Positions 24,118 to 31,740 of a stretch of 41,641 nt of DNA are shown in pieces. The stretch's first letter is position 1. Every line of letters starts with the position of its first letter. Made by a program: the position numbers and the translations under genes. The DNA comes from Methylotenera_A sp040387035 (lineage in GTDB: Bacteria; Pseudomonadota; Gammaproteobacteria; Burkholderiales; Methylophilaceae), in contig JAZKEN010000083.1 in assembly GCA_040387035.1 (NCBI GenBank), positions 1 to 41,641 on the forward strand, given 5' to 3'. The notes under the pieces were generated by a model. The model ran no database searches. It saw only the letters and a list, made by a program, of their open reading frames with translations, and was not told the origin of the DNA.

Positions 24118-24157
24118 TGAGAATTTTTTCAGCCCCATTTAAACAGCGCTGGCACTT

Positions 24158-24194
24158 ATTGATTAATTATATTTATCAATAAAATAAGTATAAT
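24158..24194 (+). promoter_or_regulatory. Possible regulated promoter for the peroxiredoxin
   Basis: A -10-like TATAAT lies at 24189-24194 with no acceptable -35. In the place of the -35 is an inverted repeat ATTGAT (24158-24163) / ATCAAT (24175-24180). This suggests an activator-dependent promoter. A peroxide regulator would suit the gene, but the OxyR consensus was not recognised. A weaker -10 TATGAT lies at 24222-24227. Confidence 0.3.
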
Positions 24195-24236
24195 TAAATT
24201 TAATATTATTAAGCGATTGTGTATGATGTGCACATG

Positions 24237-24261
24237 GTTAGAAAGTGATAATGTTTCTAAC
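24237..24261 (+). promoter_or_regulatory. Inverted repeat in the peroxiredoxin leader
   Basis: GTTAGAAA (24237-24244) and TTTCTAAC (24254-24261) are perfect reverse complements with a 9-nt spacer. They lie downstream of both -10 candidates, so this would be an RNA hairpin in the leader or an operator. The rest of the 24118-24324 gap is AT-rich with no gene. Confidence 0.4.
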
Positions 24262-24324
24262 AGCGCCTATCCAATTTTTGTAGTTTTAACCTAATTTTTT
24301 AAAACCATTACTTAAGGAAAAATA

Positions 24325-24846
24325 ATGATTGTTAATGTACCAAACGTTACTTTTAAAACCCGCGTACGTGATGAAAGCATCGGCGGCGAGAACCCATTCC
24401 GTTGGCAAGATGTAACGACTGCCGACATTTTTAAAGGCAAAAAAGTGGTGATCGTGGCACTTCCAGGCGCTTTCACACCAACTTGCTCAAGCACACACTT
24501 ACCTGGCTACGAAGCTAAATTTGCCGAATTCAAAGCAGCCGGTGTAGATGATATCTACTGCTTAAGCGTTAACGACGCATTTGTGATGTTCCAATGGGGC
24601 AAAAACCTGGGCGTTAAAAACGTGAAAATGTTGCCAGACGGTAACGGTGATTTCACACGTGGCATGGGCATGTTAGTGCAAAAATACAACTTAGGTTTTG
24701 GTGATCGCTCATGGCGCTATTCAATGCTGGTTGAAGACGGCGAAGTGAAACAAATGTTTGTTGAGCCAGGCAAAGATGACAACTTTGGCGCTGACCCATT
24801 TGAAGTATCTGATGCAGACACCATGTTGAATTATTTGAAAAAATAA
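24325..24846 (+). CDS. Peroxiredoxin, Prx5 type
   Basis: Reduces H2O2 and organic hydroperoxides. 173 residues with the Prx5 active site ALPGAFTPTCSSTHLPGY, peroxidatic Cys54 and its partner Thr51, plus a conserved WRYSMLVEDG segment carrying the active-site Arg. Another cysteine (Cys79, DDIYCLSV) is present. Prx5-type enzymes in proteobacteria use glutathione or glutaredoxin; the next gene is glutathione reductase, which supports this pairing. AAGGAAA precedes the ATG. A strong terminator follows. Confidence 0.93.
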   Translation: MIVNVPNVTFKTRVRDESIGGENPFRWQDVTTADIFKGKKVVIVALPGAFTPTCSSTHLPGYEAKFAEFKAAGVDDIYCLSVNDAFVMFQWGKNLGVKNVKMLPDGNGDFTRGMGMLVQKYNLGFGDRSWRYSMLVEDGEVKQMFVEPGKDDNFGADPFEVSDADTMLNYLKK

Positions 24847-24866
24847 TTAAATGAGCATGCAAAATG

Positions 24867-24893
24867 GGCGATGTGATGCACATCGCCTTTTTT
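24867..24893 (+). terminator. Intrinsic terminator after the peroxiredoxin gene
   Basis: GGCGATGTG (24867-24875), loop ATG, CACATCGCC (24879-24887), then TTTTTT. It lies 20 bases past the stop codon and separates the gene from gor, which must have its own promoter; only weak elements (TTGAGA at 24901) are visible for that. Confidence 0.93.
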
Positions 24894-24955
24894 GTTTAAA
24901 TTGAGATATAGAAATTTTTACCCTGGTTTAGTAAAGTTTAATAAAGAGAAAACAA

Positions 24956-26338
24956 TTGTCTACTTACACACCCACTACACAATACGATTATGATTTATTT
25001 GTAATAGGCGCAGGCTCTGGCGGCGTACGTGCAGCGCGCATGGCGGCTGGTTTGGGCGCGAAAGTAGCGATTGCAGAAGACCGTTACTTTGGCGGCACTT
25101 GTGTCAACGTGGGCTGCGTACCTAAAAAATTGTATGTGTATGCCTCACAATTTTCTGAGAGCTTTAGTGCGGCCGCTGGCTTTGGCTGGAAAGTAGGCGA
25201 TTCAGCATTTACCTGGTCAAACCTGGTGGCGAATAAAGATAAAGAAATCGGTCGCTTACAAAATGTATACGACAAGTTGTTGCGTGATAGCCAAGTGGCT
25301 GTGGTCAATGGCCGAGCGACTTTAGTTGATGAGCATACGGTAAAAGTGGACGATAAAAGCTATACGGCAGAGCGTATCTTGGTGGCTACCGGTGGCTGGC
25401 CGTTTGTACCTGACGTTGAAGGCAAAGAGCATATCGTCACCTCAAACGAGATTTTTAACCTGCCGACTTTACCTAAACAAATGGTAATTGTGGGTGGTGG
25501 CTATATCGCGGTGGAATTTGCCGGCATTTTGCATGGCTTGGGCGTAGACGTGACGATTTTTGAGCGTGGCGAAAAAGTGTTACGCGGCTTTGATGAAGAC
25601 ATCCGCGATTTCCTGATTGCCGAGATGAGCAAAAAAGGCATCAAATTCATGTTCAATACCAGTGTAGATAAAATCAACCTGGATTGTGAAGGCTTGACCG
25701 TGCACACCACAAAAGGCGATACGGTCTCTGCCGAGTTGGTGATGTACGCGACTGGTCGCGTACCGAATACTAAAAATCTGGGGCTGGAAGCGATTGGCGT
25801 TCAATTGGACGGAGTAGGCGCAATTAAGGTCAATGATGACTATCAAACCAACGTGCCCTCAATTTACGCCTTAGGTGACGTGACGAATCGCGTCAATCTG
25901 ACGCCTGTGGCAACTTCTGAAGGGATGGCCTTGGTGAACAAGCTATATTCCAGCCATTATAAAAAGATGGATTACGATAATATTCCAACCGCTGTATTCA
26001 GCCAGCCTAGTATCGGCACAGTGGGTTTAACCGAAAAGCAAGCCTTGGAATTGTATCCTGCGGATATCGATATCTATAAAGCCGATTTCAAGCCCATGAA
26101 AAATACTTTAAGCGGTAGCAGTGAGCGCACGCTGATGAAAATGGTCGTAGTGCGTAGTACGGATAAGGTCGTTGGTATGCATATGGTGGGACCAGACGCG
26201 GGTGAGATTATTCAAGGCTTTGCCGTAGCGCTGCGTGCCGGTGCCACTAAAGCGGTGTTTGATAGCACCATCGGCATACACCCGACCGCGGCTGAAGAGT
26301 TTGTGACGATGCGCAAACCAGCCGTGTCACACCAATAG
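24956..26338 (+). CDS. gor: Glutathione-disulfide reductase
   Basis: FAD-dependent NADPH oxidoreductase regenerating glutathione; 460 residues. FAD-binding IGAGSGGVRAARMAAGLGA, redox disulfide GGTCVNVGCVPKK (Cys49, Cys54), NADPH site IVGGGYIAVEFAGILHGLGV, and the C-terminal GIHPTAAEEFVTM with the catalytic His-Glu. The start is TTG at 24956, with AAAGAGAA upstream; the next in-frame Met is after the FAD motif. GSR is favoured over other flavoprotein disulfide reductases by the YIAVEFAG block and VGCVPKK. Location after the peroxiredoxin suggests joint peroxide defence. Confidence 0.93.
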   Translation: MSTYTPTTQYDYDLFVIGAGSGGVRAARMAAGLGAKVAIAEDRYFGGTCVNVGCVPKKLYVYASQFSESFSAAAGFGWKVGDSAFTWSNLVANKDKEIGRLQNVYDKLLRDSQVAVVNGRATLVDEHTVKVDDKSYTAERILVATGGWPFVPDVEGKEHIVTSNEIFNLPTLPKQMVIVGGGYIAVEFAGILHGLGVDVTIFERGEKVLRGFDEDIRDFLIAEMSKKGIKFMFNTSVDKINLDCEGLTVHTTKGDTVSAELVMYATGRVPNTKNLGLEAIGVQLDGVGAIKVNDDYQTNVPSIYALGDVTNRVNLTPVATSEGMALVNKLYSSHYKKMDYDNIPTAVFSQPSIGTVGLTEKQALELYPADIDIYKADFKPMKNTLSGSSERTLMKMVVVRSTDKVVGMHMVGPDAGEIIQGFAVALRAGATKAVFDSTIGIHPTAAEEFVTMRKPAVSHQ

Positions 26339-26345
26339 ATTTAAA

Positions 26346-26684
26346 TTACTGACCAAAACCTTTGCCGCTGCGTGAACCCGTTTGATAGTCTTTATCGCCG
26401 GGTAAAATGCAGCGGCCAAAGCCAAAGAAGGTACCTTGGCTACCAGGCGGGCAATTTGCGGCAGGATCCAGTTTGATTGCGATTTCTTTTGCAGTAGCGG
26501 CTTTTTGCGTATTCACAAATTCCCACTTGCCGGTTGCATGTAGAATCACTTTTTCACCACTGCTAGTGAGCGCTTCGATATCGGGATGCTCATCTGCTGC
26601 GTACGCACTGGATGCACTAAAACAAATGCTTATCAGCAAAACTGTCTTAGCTGGAATAGCGTTTTTTAAACTATTTTTAAACAT
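26346..26684 (-). CDS. Small exported protein of unknown function
   Basis: A protein of 112 residues starting at ATG 26682-26684 with GGGGA upstream; the open frame reaches TTG 26696. A signal peptide (AKTVLLISICFSASSAYAAD) predicts export. The mature part has SSGEKVILHATGKWEFVN, a short pattern seen in small periplasmic proteins (key-value style 'GxxVxLxxxGxWxF'), then two cysteines (NCPPGSQ and GRCILPGD) that could form a disulfide. The tail is Gly/Ser rich. It converges on gor with a 7-base gap and lies downstream of nasA. Confidence 0.7.
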   Translation of the reverse strand: MFKNSLKNAIPAKTVLLISICFSASSAYAADEHPDIEALTSSGEKVILHATGKWEFVNTQKAATAKEIAIKLDPAANCPPGSQGTFFGFGRCILPGDKDYQTGSRSGKGFGQ

Positions 26685-26712
26685 GATTTTCCCCAAGCAA
26701 TCGCACTTTTAG

Positions 26713-26756
26713 AATTTGCCGTGCATTTGCGCTGTTAAAATTTGCCGTGCATTTGC
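26713..26756. repeat. Short tandem duplication at the nasA 3' end
   Basis: AATTTGCCGTGCATTTGC occurs at 26713-26730 and again at 26739-26756, a period of 26 bp. The right copy encodes the last residues of NasA (MHGKF region); the left copy lies beyond the stop codon. It looks like a recent slippage or recombination duplication. Confidence 0.85.
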
Positions 26757-29473
26757 ACTAGTTTTTTCAATTCAGGCACGCACGATCCACACTCTGTGCC
26801 ACATTTTAATTTGTTTTGCAAAGTAAGCAAATCGGCACCCATTTCAATCGTATCGATAATCTCATTCTGCGATACATCCAGGCAACTGCATATAATCTTG
26901 CCGCGGCCCCTTTGCCCGGTTGGCGGTGCAACCACAGGCGCCAGCGCCCAGCGGCGTAATTCATCGGTAAAGCTGCCGCTAGACATCACATCTTTTAGCC
27001 AATCGGCCGCCAGCGTCTCGCCCATCAGGCGCACGCCTGTCACCTGGTCACTTTCAACCAATATGCGTTTGCTGATGCCACGTTTTGCATCAATATAATT
27101 GAGCAAAGGCATATCATCGGTCATGCCTAAAATGGCATCGATTTGAGCCACTAAGTCACCTTCCGGGCTATCAGCATGTGGAGTATCAGAATGTGCAGCA
27201 CGTAATATCAGCATGCCGATACCGTGTTCGGATTCACGCCCGAACAAACCGCAGCTGGCATACTCAAAATGCTGCAACAAGCCGCGAATTTTTTGCAGCA
27301 TATCAAGGCTTTGCACTGTACGCATCACCGTCATGCGCCACGGCAGTTCCAGTTTTTCAATCTTAATCGCGGTGTGTTTCAGTTCCGGTTGCTTTGAAGT
27401 TTGATCAAAGTTAGGCGGCATCAGCGCATTGACACCCAGGCCGTGCATAAACTGGCTACCCCAGTGCATGGCGATAAAAGTCTGAGAAGGCTGCACATCG
27501 GTGGATGCCTGCACAGGCAACACAAGGCTGCCGCGCTTGTTTTGCACTTTGACGATATCGCCATTCTTAATACTGCGGCGCATCATATCATCCGCATTCA
27601 TCTGTATGGCAGGCTCTTCCACGTGGTTGAATAGCTGCGCGGCGGTGCCGGTGCGGCTCATGCCGTGCCACTGATCGCGCAGGCGGCCGGTGAGCAAATG
27701 TAGCGGATGGCGCGCATCGGTTTTGTCCGCCGTGCCTTTGTAAACCGCATTGGCAAATTGCGCTTTGCCATCGGGTTTTTCAAAAACACCATCGGCATAC
27801 AAGCGCGCCAAGCCTTGTGATTCGCCGGTCTTAAATGGCCATTGTTGCGGGCCATTTTCATTCAGCAAGTTGTAGCTTAAACCGGTGATATCCAAATCAC
27901 GGCCGCGTGTCGATTCGCGGTGTTCATTAAAGATATCTTCTGTCGTATTAAAAGCAAATAGATGCGACTGTTTAGCGCTATGTTTTGACAGGCGTTTTTC
28001 CAGGCGCTGCGCAAAATCGACCATAATCGCCCAATCGTGTTTGGCTTCGGCAGGCGGCGGAACGGCGGGGTTGACGCGCGTAATACGGCGTTCCGAGTTG
28101 GTCACCGTGCCTTCTTTCTCGCCCCAGGTACTTGCGGGCAATAATACATCGGCATAGGCGCAAGTATCGGTATTGCTGTAGGCATCCTGCACCACCACCA
28201 ACTCTGCAGTACCCAGTGCCGATAATACATTGTTCAGGTCTGGCATGGAATGCGCCGGATTGGTACAAGCAATCCAGATGGCCTTGATTTCACCTGCTTT
28301 TACCGCGTCAAACATTTCAATCGCTGTTTTGCCTGCGGTTTCAGGCACTGCATCTATACCCCATAATTTGGCAACTTCTGCGCGGTGTTCGGCATTATGC
28401 AGGTCTCTATGGCCGGACATCAAGTTGGCCATGCCGCCCACTTCGCGCCCGCCCATGGCATTAGGCTGGCCGGTCAGCGAGAATGGGCCAGAGCCTTTTC
28501 TGCCGATATGGCCGGTGGCCAGGTGCAGGTTGATCAGCGCGGCATTTTTATCGGTACCATGTATGCTTTGATTCAGGCCCATGCAGTACATGCTTAAAGT
28601 CGGGCCGGCGCCAAACCACTTGGCGGCCTGGATGATGTCCGATTGCTTGATGCCGCAAATATCCGCCACCATTTTCGGTGTGTATTCACGCAGGGTTTCT
28701 TTTAGCTCATCAAAGCCATTGGTGTGGGCATTGATAAAGGCCATATCCAGCAAGCCTTCCCATAGCATCACATGTAGCAGGCCATTAAACAGGGCGACAT
28801 CGGTGCCGGGCAAAATCGCCAGGTGCAAATCGGCAGAACGCGCAGTATCGGTTTTACGCGGGTCAACCACCACGATTTTTAAATTGGGATTTTTGGCTTT
28901 GGCGTCTTCGATACGCCTGAAAATAATCGGGTGTGCAAACGCGGTGTTGCTGCCGGCGATAAACAGGCAATTGGTATGGTCGATATCTTCATAGCATGCA
29001 GGCGGCGAATCCGCGCCCAATGTCGCTTTGTAGCCTGCAACGGCTGAGCTCATACATAAGCGCGAATTGGTATCGACGTTATTAGTGCCGATCAGGCCTT
29101 TAGCCAGCTTGTTAAACACATAATAGTCTTCTGTTAACAGTTGACCTGAGATATAAAAAGCCACTGAATCAGGGCCATGTTTCTCAATGGTCTGTGCAAA
29201 TTTTTCAGTAAGGTAATCCAGCGATTCATCCCATGACACGCGCTGGCGTGGTTCTTCACGGTTTAAGCGCATTTCCGGGTACAGCAGGCGGTTATCCAGT
29301 TTTGCCGTTAAATGCAGCGTAGAGCCTTTGGTGCACAAGCGCCCAAAGTTGGCAGGATGTTCTGTATCGCCTTTTACATCAATGATTTTGTCATTTTGTG
29401 AATGAATAATCACGCCGCAGCCAACGCCGCAGTAGCAACAAGTACTTTTAGTTTGTTTAATCAAAGCGTCCAA
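26735..29473 (-). CDS. nasA: Assimilatory nitrate reductase, catalytic subunit
   Basis: Cytoplasmic molybdenum enzyme reducing nitrate to nitrite; 912 residues. The N-terminal 4Fe-4S site is Cys12-x2-Cys15-x3-Cys19-x27-Cys47 in TCCYCGVGCG and GRLCTKGSTL. Mo-bisMGD domains follow (LLTEDYYVFNKLAKGLIGTN; TGQPNAMGGREVGGMANLMS; LTGRLRDQWHGMSRTG). A C-terminal BFD-like 2Fe-2S domain (KIICSCLDVSQNEI ... KCGTECGSCVPELKKL) is fused, as in Klebsiella-type NasA. The start is TTG at 29473, 14 bases after nirD, with a weak ribosome site; no earlier ATG fits. It is the last gene of the nirB operon. Confidence 0.96.
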   Translation of the reverse strand: MDALIKQTKSTCCYCGVGCGVIIHSQNDKIIDVKGDTEHPANFGRLCTKGSTLHLTAKLDNRLLYPEMRLNREEPRQRVSWDESLDYLTEKFAQTIEKHGPDSVAFYISGQLLTEDYYVFNKLAKGLIGTNNVDTNSRLCMSSAVAGYKATLGADSPPACYEDIDHTNCLFIAGSNTAFAHPIIFRRIEDAKAKNPNLKIVVVDPRKTDTARSADLHLAILPGTDVALFNGLLHVMLWEGLLDMAFINAHTNGFDELKETLREYTPKMVADICGIKQSDIIQAAKWFGAGPTLSMYCMGLNQSIHGTDKNAALINLHLATGHIGRKGSGPFSLTGQPNAMGGREVGGMANLMSGHRDLHNAEHRAEVAKLWGIDAVPETAGKTAIEMFDAVKAGEIKAIWIACTNPAHSMPDLNNVLSALGTAELVVVQDAYSNTDTCAYADVLLPASTWGEKEGTVTNSERRITRVNPAVPPPAEAKHDWAIMVDFAQRLEKRLSKHSAKQSHLFAFNTTEDIFNEHRESTRGRDLDITGLSYNLLNENGPQQWPFKTGESQGLARLYADGVFEKPDGKAQFANAVYKGTADKTDARHPLHLLTGRLRDQWHGMSRTGTAAQLFNHVEEPAIQMNADDMMRRSIKNGDIVKVQNKRGSLVLPVQASTDVQPSQTFIAMHWGSQFMHGLGVNALMPPNFDQTSKQPELKHTAIKIEKLELPWRMTVMRTVQSLDMLQKIRGLLQHFEYASCGLFGRESEHGIGMLILRAAHSDTPHADSPEGDLVAQIDAILGMTDDMPLLNYIDAKRGISKRILVESDQVTGVRLMGETLAADWLKDVMSSGSFTDELRRWALAPVVAPPTGQRGRGKIICSCLDVSQNEIIDTIEMGADLLTLQNKLKCGTECGSCVPELKKLVQMHGKF

Positions 29474-29487
29474 TTTACTCGTCTTAT

Positions 29488-29820
29488 TTACTGGCTTTTT
29501 AATTCCAGGTACACAATACCGTCTTCCACTTTGGTATTAAAGCAGGCGGTTTCACCGACATCCGGCTCTTCTGCCTTGCCATCTACCAGGCTGATTTTCC
29601 AGGAATGCAGCGGACAGGCCACCTTATCACCATAGACAATGCCTTGCGACAAAGGTCCACCTTTGTGCGGGCAGCTATTATTAACGGCAAAAATGCGGTC
29701 ATCTTCGGTGCGGAATACACCGATATCAAAATCTTTTTGTTCACTATCTTTGGTGCGCACAACGCGCGCGCCTAATTTAGGGATTTCTTCGAACGGCGCT
29801 ACTTTAACCCAGTTGCTCAT
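29488..29820 (-). CDS. nirD: Nitrite reductase small subunit (Rieske-type)
   Basis: Small partner of NirB in NAD(P)H-dependent nitrite reduction to ammonium, 110 residues. Unlike E. coli NirD it retains the Rieske ligands CPHKGG and CPLHSWKI, so it probably carries a 2Fe-2S cluster. AAAGG lies before the ATG. It is 14 bases from nasA and 10 bases after the kinase gene, and is separated from nirB by three genes. Confidence 0.95.
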   Translation of the reverse strand: MSNWVKVAPFEEIPKLGARVVRTKDSEQKDFDIGVFRTEDDRIFAVNNSCPHKGGPLSQGIVYGDKVACPLHSWKISLVDGKAEEPDVGETACFNTKVEDGIVYLELKSQ

Positions 29821-29830
29821 CTTGTGACCT

Positions 29831-31525
29831 TTACGATACTAATAATAAATAAACCAACAATATATTGATGATAAAAGAAAAAATGGCGATCCATTGCCAT
29901 TTGACTAATCTTGCCCGCGCGATCAATGGTGTGCGTGCAGGTGCCAGCAGCGGTTTAAGCTCACCATGCTCCAGCGCTAACAACATTTCTTCTGCCGTTT
30001 CAAAGCGTGTTTTTGCGTCGCGCGCTACGGCTTTCAGGATGATATTCTCTAACCAGTAGGGGATATCAGGCCTATAACGAGTCAACGGGGTGGGCGCGCC
30101 AAACTTGGGATGCTGGAATGGCTCAACCTCGCCATAGGGATATTTACGCGTGAGTAAATGATACAGCGTAACGCCAGCGGCATAAATATCGGTTTGCGCA
30201 TTTGCCACTGCGCCATCAAACAATTCAGGCGCCATAAAGCTGGGCGTGCCCGGATTTTGCGTGGCACCAATCATTTCAGCACCTGTGCTTAATGCTACGC
30301 CTAAATCCAGAATTCGCAGACGCTGGTCGCTGGCTTGATGGATGTTGGCGGGCTTGATATCGCGATGGATAATATTAAGGCGGTGCAGTGCGCCTATGCC
30401 GCGCATGATATCCATACCGATTTTAGCGGTACCGGCTACTGTGAAATAATGGCCATTGTCTAAACGCTGCTGCAATGTTGCACCTTCGTGCCAGCTCATC
30501 ACAAAATACAGTTTACTGCGATTTTCCAACGACAAGGTCAGCACTTGCGGTATGTATTGCGATACGACGCGCTTGCCCAGCCATTCTTCGTTCAGCAAGC
30601 CGTTGCAGCTTTCAATGTCACTGGTCAGCGCTGGCTGTAAGGTCTTTAATACGAAAAGCTGCTTAGTGCTGTTTTGACGCACTTTGTACAATAAACTGGC
30701 ACGTGATTCGTGCAAAATATCTTCAACGGTGAAATCATCAATCGATTCGCCGATCGATAGCTTGGATGGCAAGGCCAGATGCTTACCGCCTGCGATGCGG
30801 TCACTTAGCGTATCTGCACCCAGTTGCGTGATTTTAACCACAATAGCAGTGGAGTTATCTGCACTTTGCTGCTGGATAGCGGCTTTTGTGAGATGGTCGG
30901 CAATCATCTGCACGTTGTTGAATTTCTTTAAACCTTCATGAATGGCTTTTTCGCCCAGTGTTTCCCATACGCCATCCGTCATCAGTGCAAAAATATCCCC
31001 TACTTGCAGCGGGCCATCTGCTAAATCCACCGATAGATGTGCATCCAGGCCAACAGCCCGTTTCAACACATGGCGCATATCAGGCCTGTCCCAGACATGG
31101 TCGGTGGTTAGCTGGGTCAGTACATTGTCGCGCAATAAGTAGATGCGGGTATCGCCGACATGCGCCAGATAATAACGCTGTCCGCGCAAAATAATCAACG
31201 AAAGTGTAGTCGCCATGCCTGCCAGGTCGCGATTGGCATTGGCCTGCGAAATCAACCAGCGATTCGCCGCCGTAATCACTTTGTCTAGAGCGGTGGATGG
31301 TTCCCAGGTGTCAGGTGTCGCGAAATAGTCGGTTGAAATATTGCGAATGGTCATTTCCGATGCTTCGCCACCGCCTGCATTGCCGCTTACACCATCTGCC
31401 ACTGCAATCAGTGAACCCTTGATGCTGAGCTGCTCATTGATGGGCGTCACCACACCCACGTAATCTTCATTACGCTCACGTGGGCCAGTCAGGCTGGATT
31501 GACCTATTTCGAATTTGAGTGACAT
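29831..31525 (-). CDS. Fused PP2C protein phosphatase / Ser-Thr protein kinase, membrane anchored
   Basis: Protein of 564 residues. Residues 1-235 are a PP2C phosphatase with metal-binding aspartates in AVADGVSG (Asp44), HVGDTRIYL (Asp125), LMTDGVWE (Asp184) and ADNSTAIVV (Asp223). Residues 265-520 are a Hanks-type kinase: VLK lysine (Lys294), HRDIKPANI (Asp389, Asn394), DLG (Asp407) in place of DFG, and PGTPSFMAPE. A glycine loop is poorly conserved. A single membrane helix (about 544-563) ends the protein, so both domains face the cytoplasm. Similar fusions occur in nitrate assimilation clusters of Pseudomonas and Betaproteobacteria. Substrate is unknown. Confidence 0.93.
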   Translation of the reverse strand: MSLKFEIGQSSLTGPRERNEDYVGVVTPINEQLSIKGSLIAVADGVSGNAGGGEASEMTIRNISTDYFATPDTWEPSTALDKVITAANRWLISQANANRDLAGMATTLSLIILRGQRYYLAHVGDTRIYLLRDNVLTQLTTDHVWDRPDMRHVLKRAVGLDAHLSVDLADGPLQVGDIFALMTDGVWETLGEKAIHEGLKKFNNVQMIADHLTKAAIQQQSADNSTAIVVKITQLGADTLSDRIAGGKHLALPSKLSIGESIDDFTVEDILHESRASLLYKVRQNSTKQLFVLKTLQPALTSDIESCNGLLNEEWLGKRVVSQYIPQVLTLSLENRSKLYFVMSWHEGATLQQRLDNGHYFTVAGTAKIGMDIMRGIGALHRLNIIHRDIKPANIHQASDQRLRILDLGVALSTGAEMIGATQNPGTPSFMAPELFDGAVANAQTDIYAAGVTLYHLLTRKYPYGEVEPFQHPKFGAPTPLTRYRPDIPYWLENIILKAVARDAKTRFETAEEMLLALEHGELKPLLAPARTPLIARARLVKWQWIAIFSFIINILLVYLLLVS

Positions 31526-31546
31526 TAGGACCGCGTGTAAGGAAGT

Positions 31547-31708
31547 TTATGGTTTTGACTTAAACCAGAACCAGCCATTTAAACTTAAAAATATAAATAG
31601 CACAAAATCCAGCACCGGCCAGTAGTTTGGGTTATTTAAAAATACGCCCAACACAATTAAACTTGCAAAAGCAAACGAAATTAAGCAGAGAATAATCTTG
31701 AAAGGCAT
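31547..31708 (-). CDS. Small membrane protein in the nitrate operon
   Basis: A 53-residue open frame: MPFKIILCLISFAFASLIVL, then a short NNPNYWPVLD loop, then FVLFIFLSLNGWFWFKSKP. It has two hydrophobic helices and a basic C-terminal end. It fits exactly between the transporter (32 bases upstream) and the kinase gene (21 bases downstream), all on one strand. No strong ribosome site is visible, so it is a prediction. It could be an accessory subunit of the transporter or of the anchored kinase. Confidence 0.55.
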   Translation of the reverse strand: MPFKIILCLISFAFASLIVLGVFLNNPNYWPVLDFVLFIFLSLNGWFWFKSKP

Positions 31709-31740
31709 ATTAGTTTGAATAAATGAGTTGATTGCAGCGA

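Noticed and set aside
27178..28994. Plus-strand ORFs inside nasA, for example 28581-28994
   Set aside because: They are antisense shadows of a gene with intact cofactor motifs, and they have no family features.
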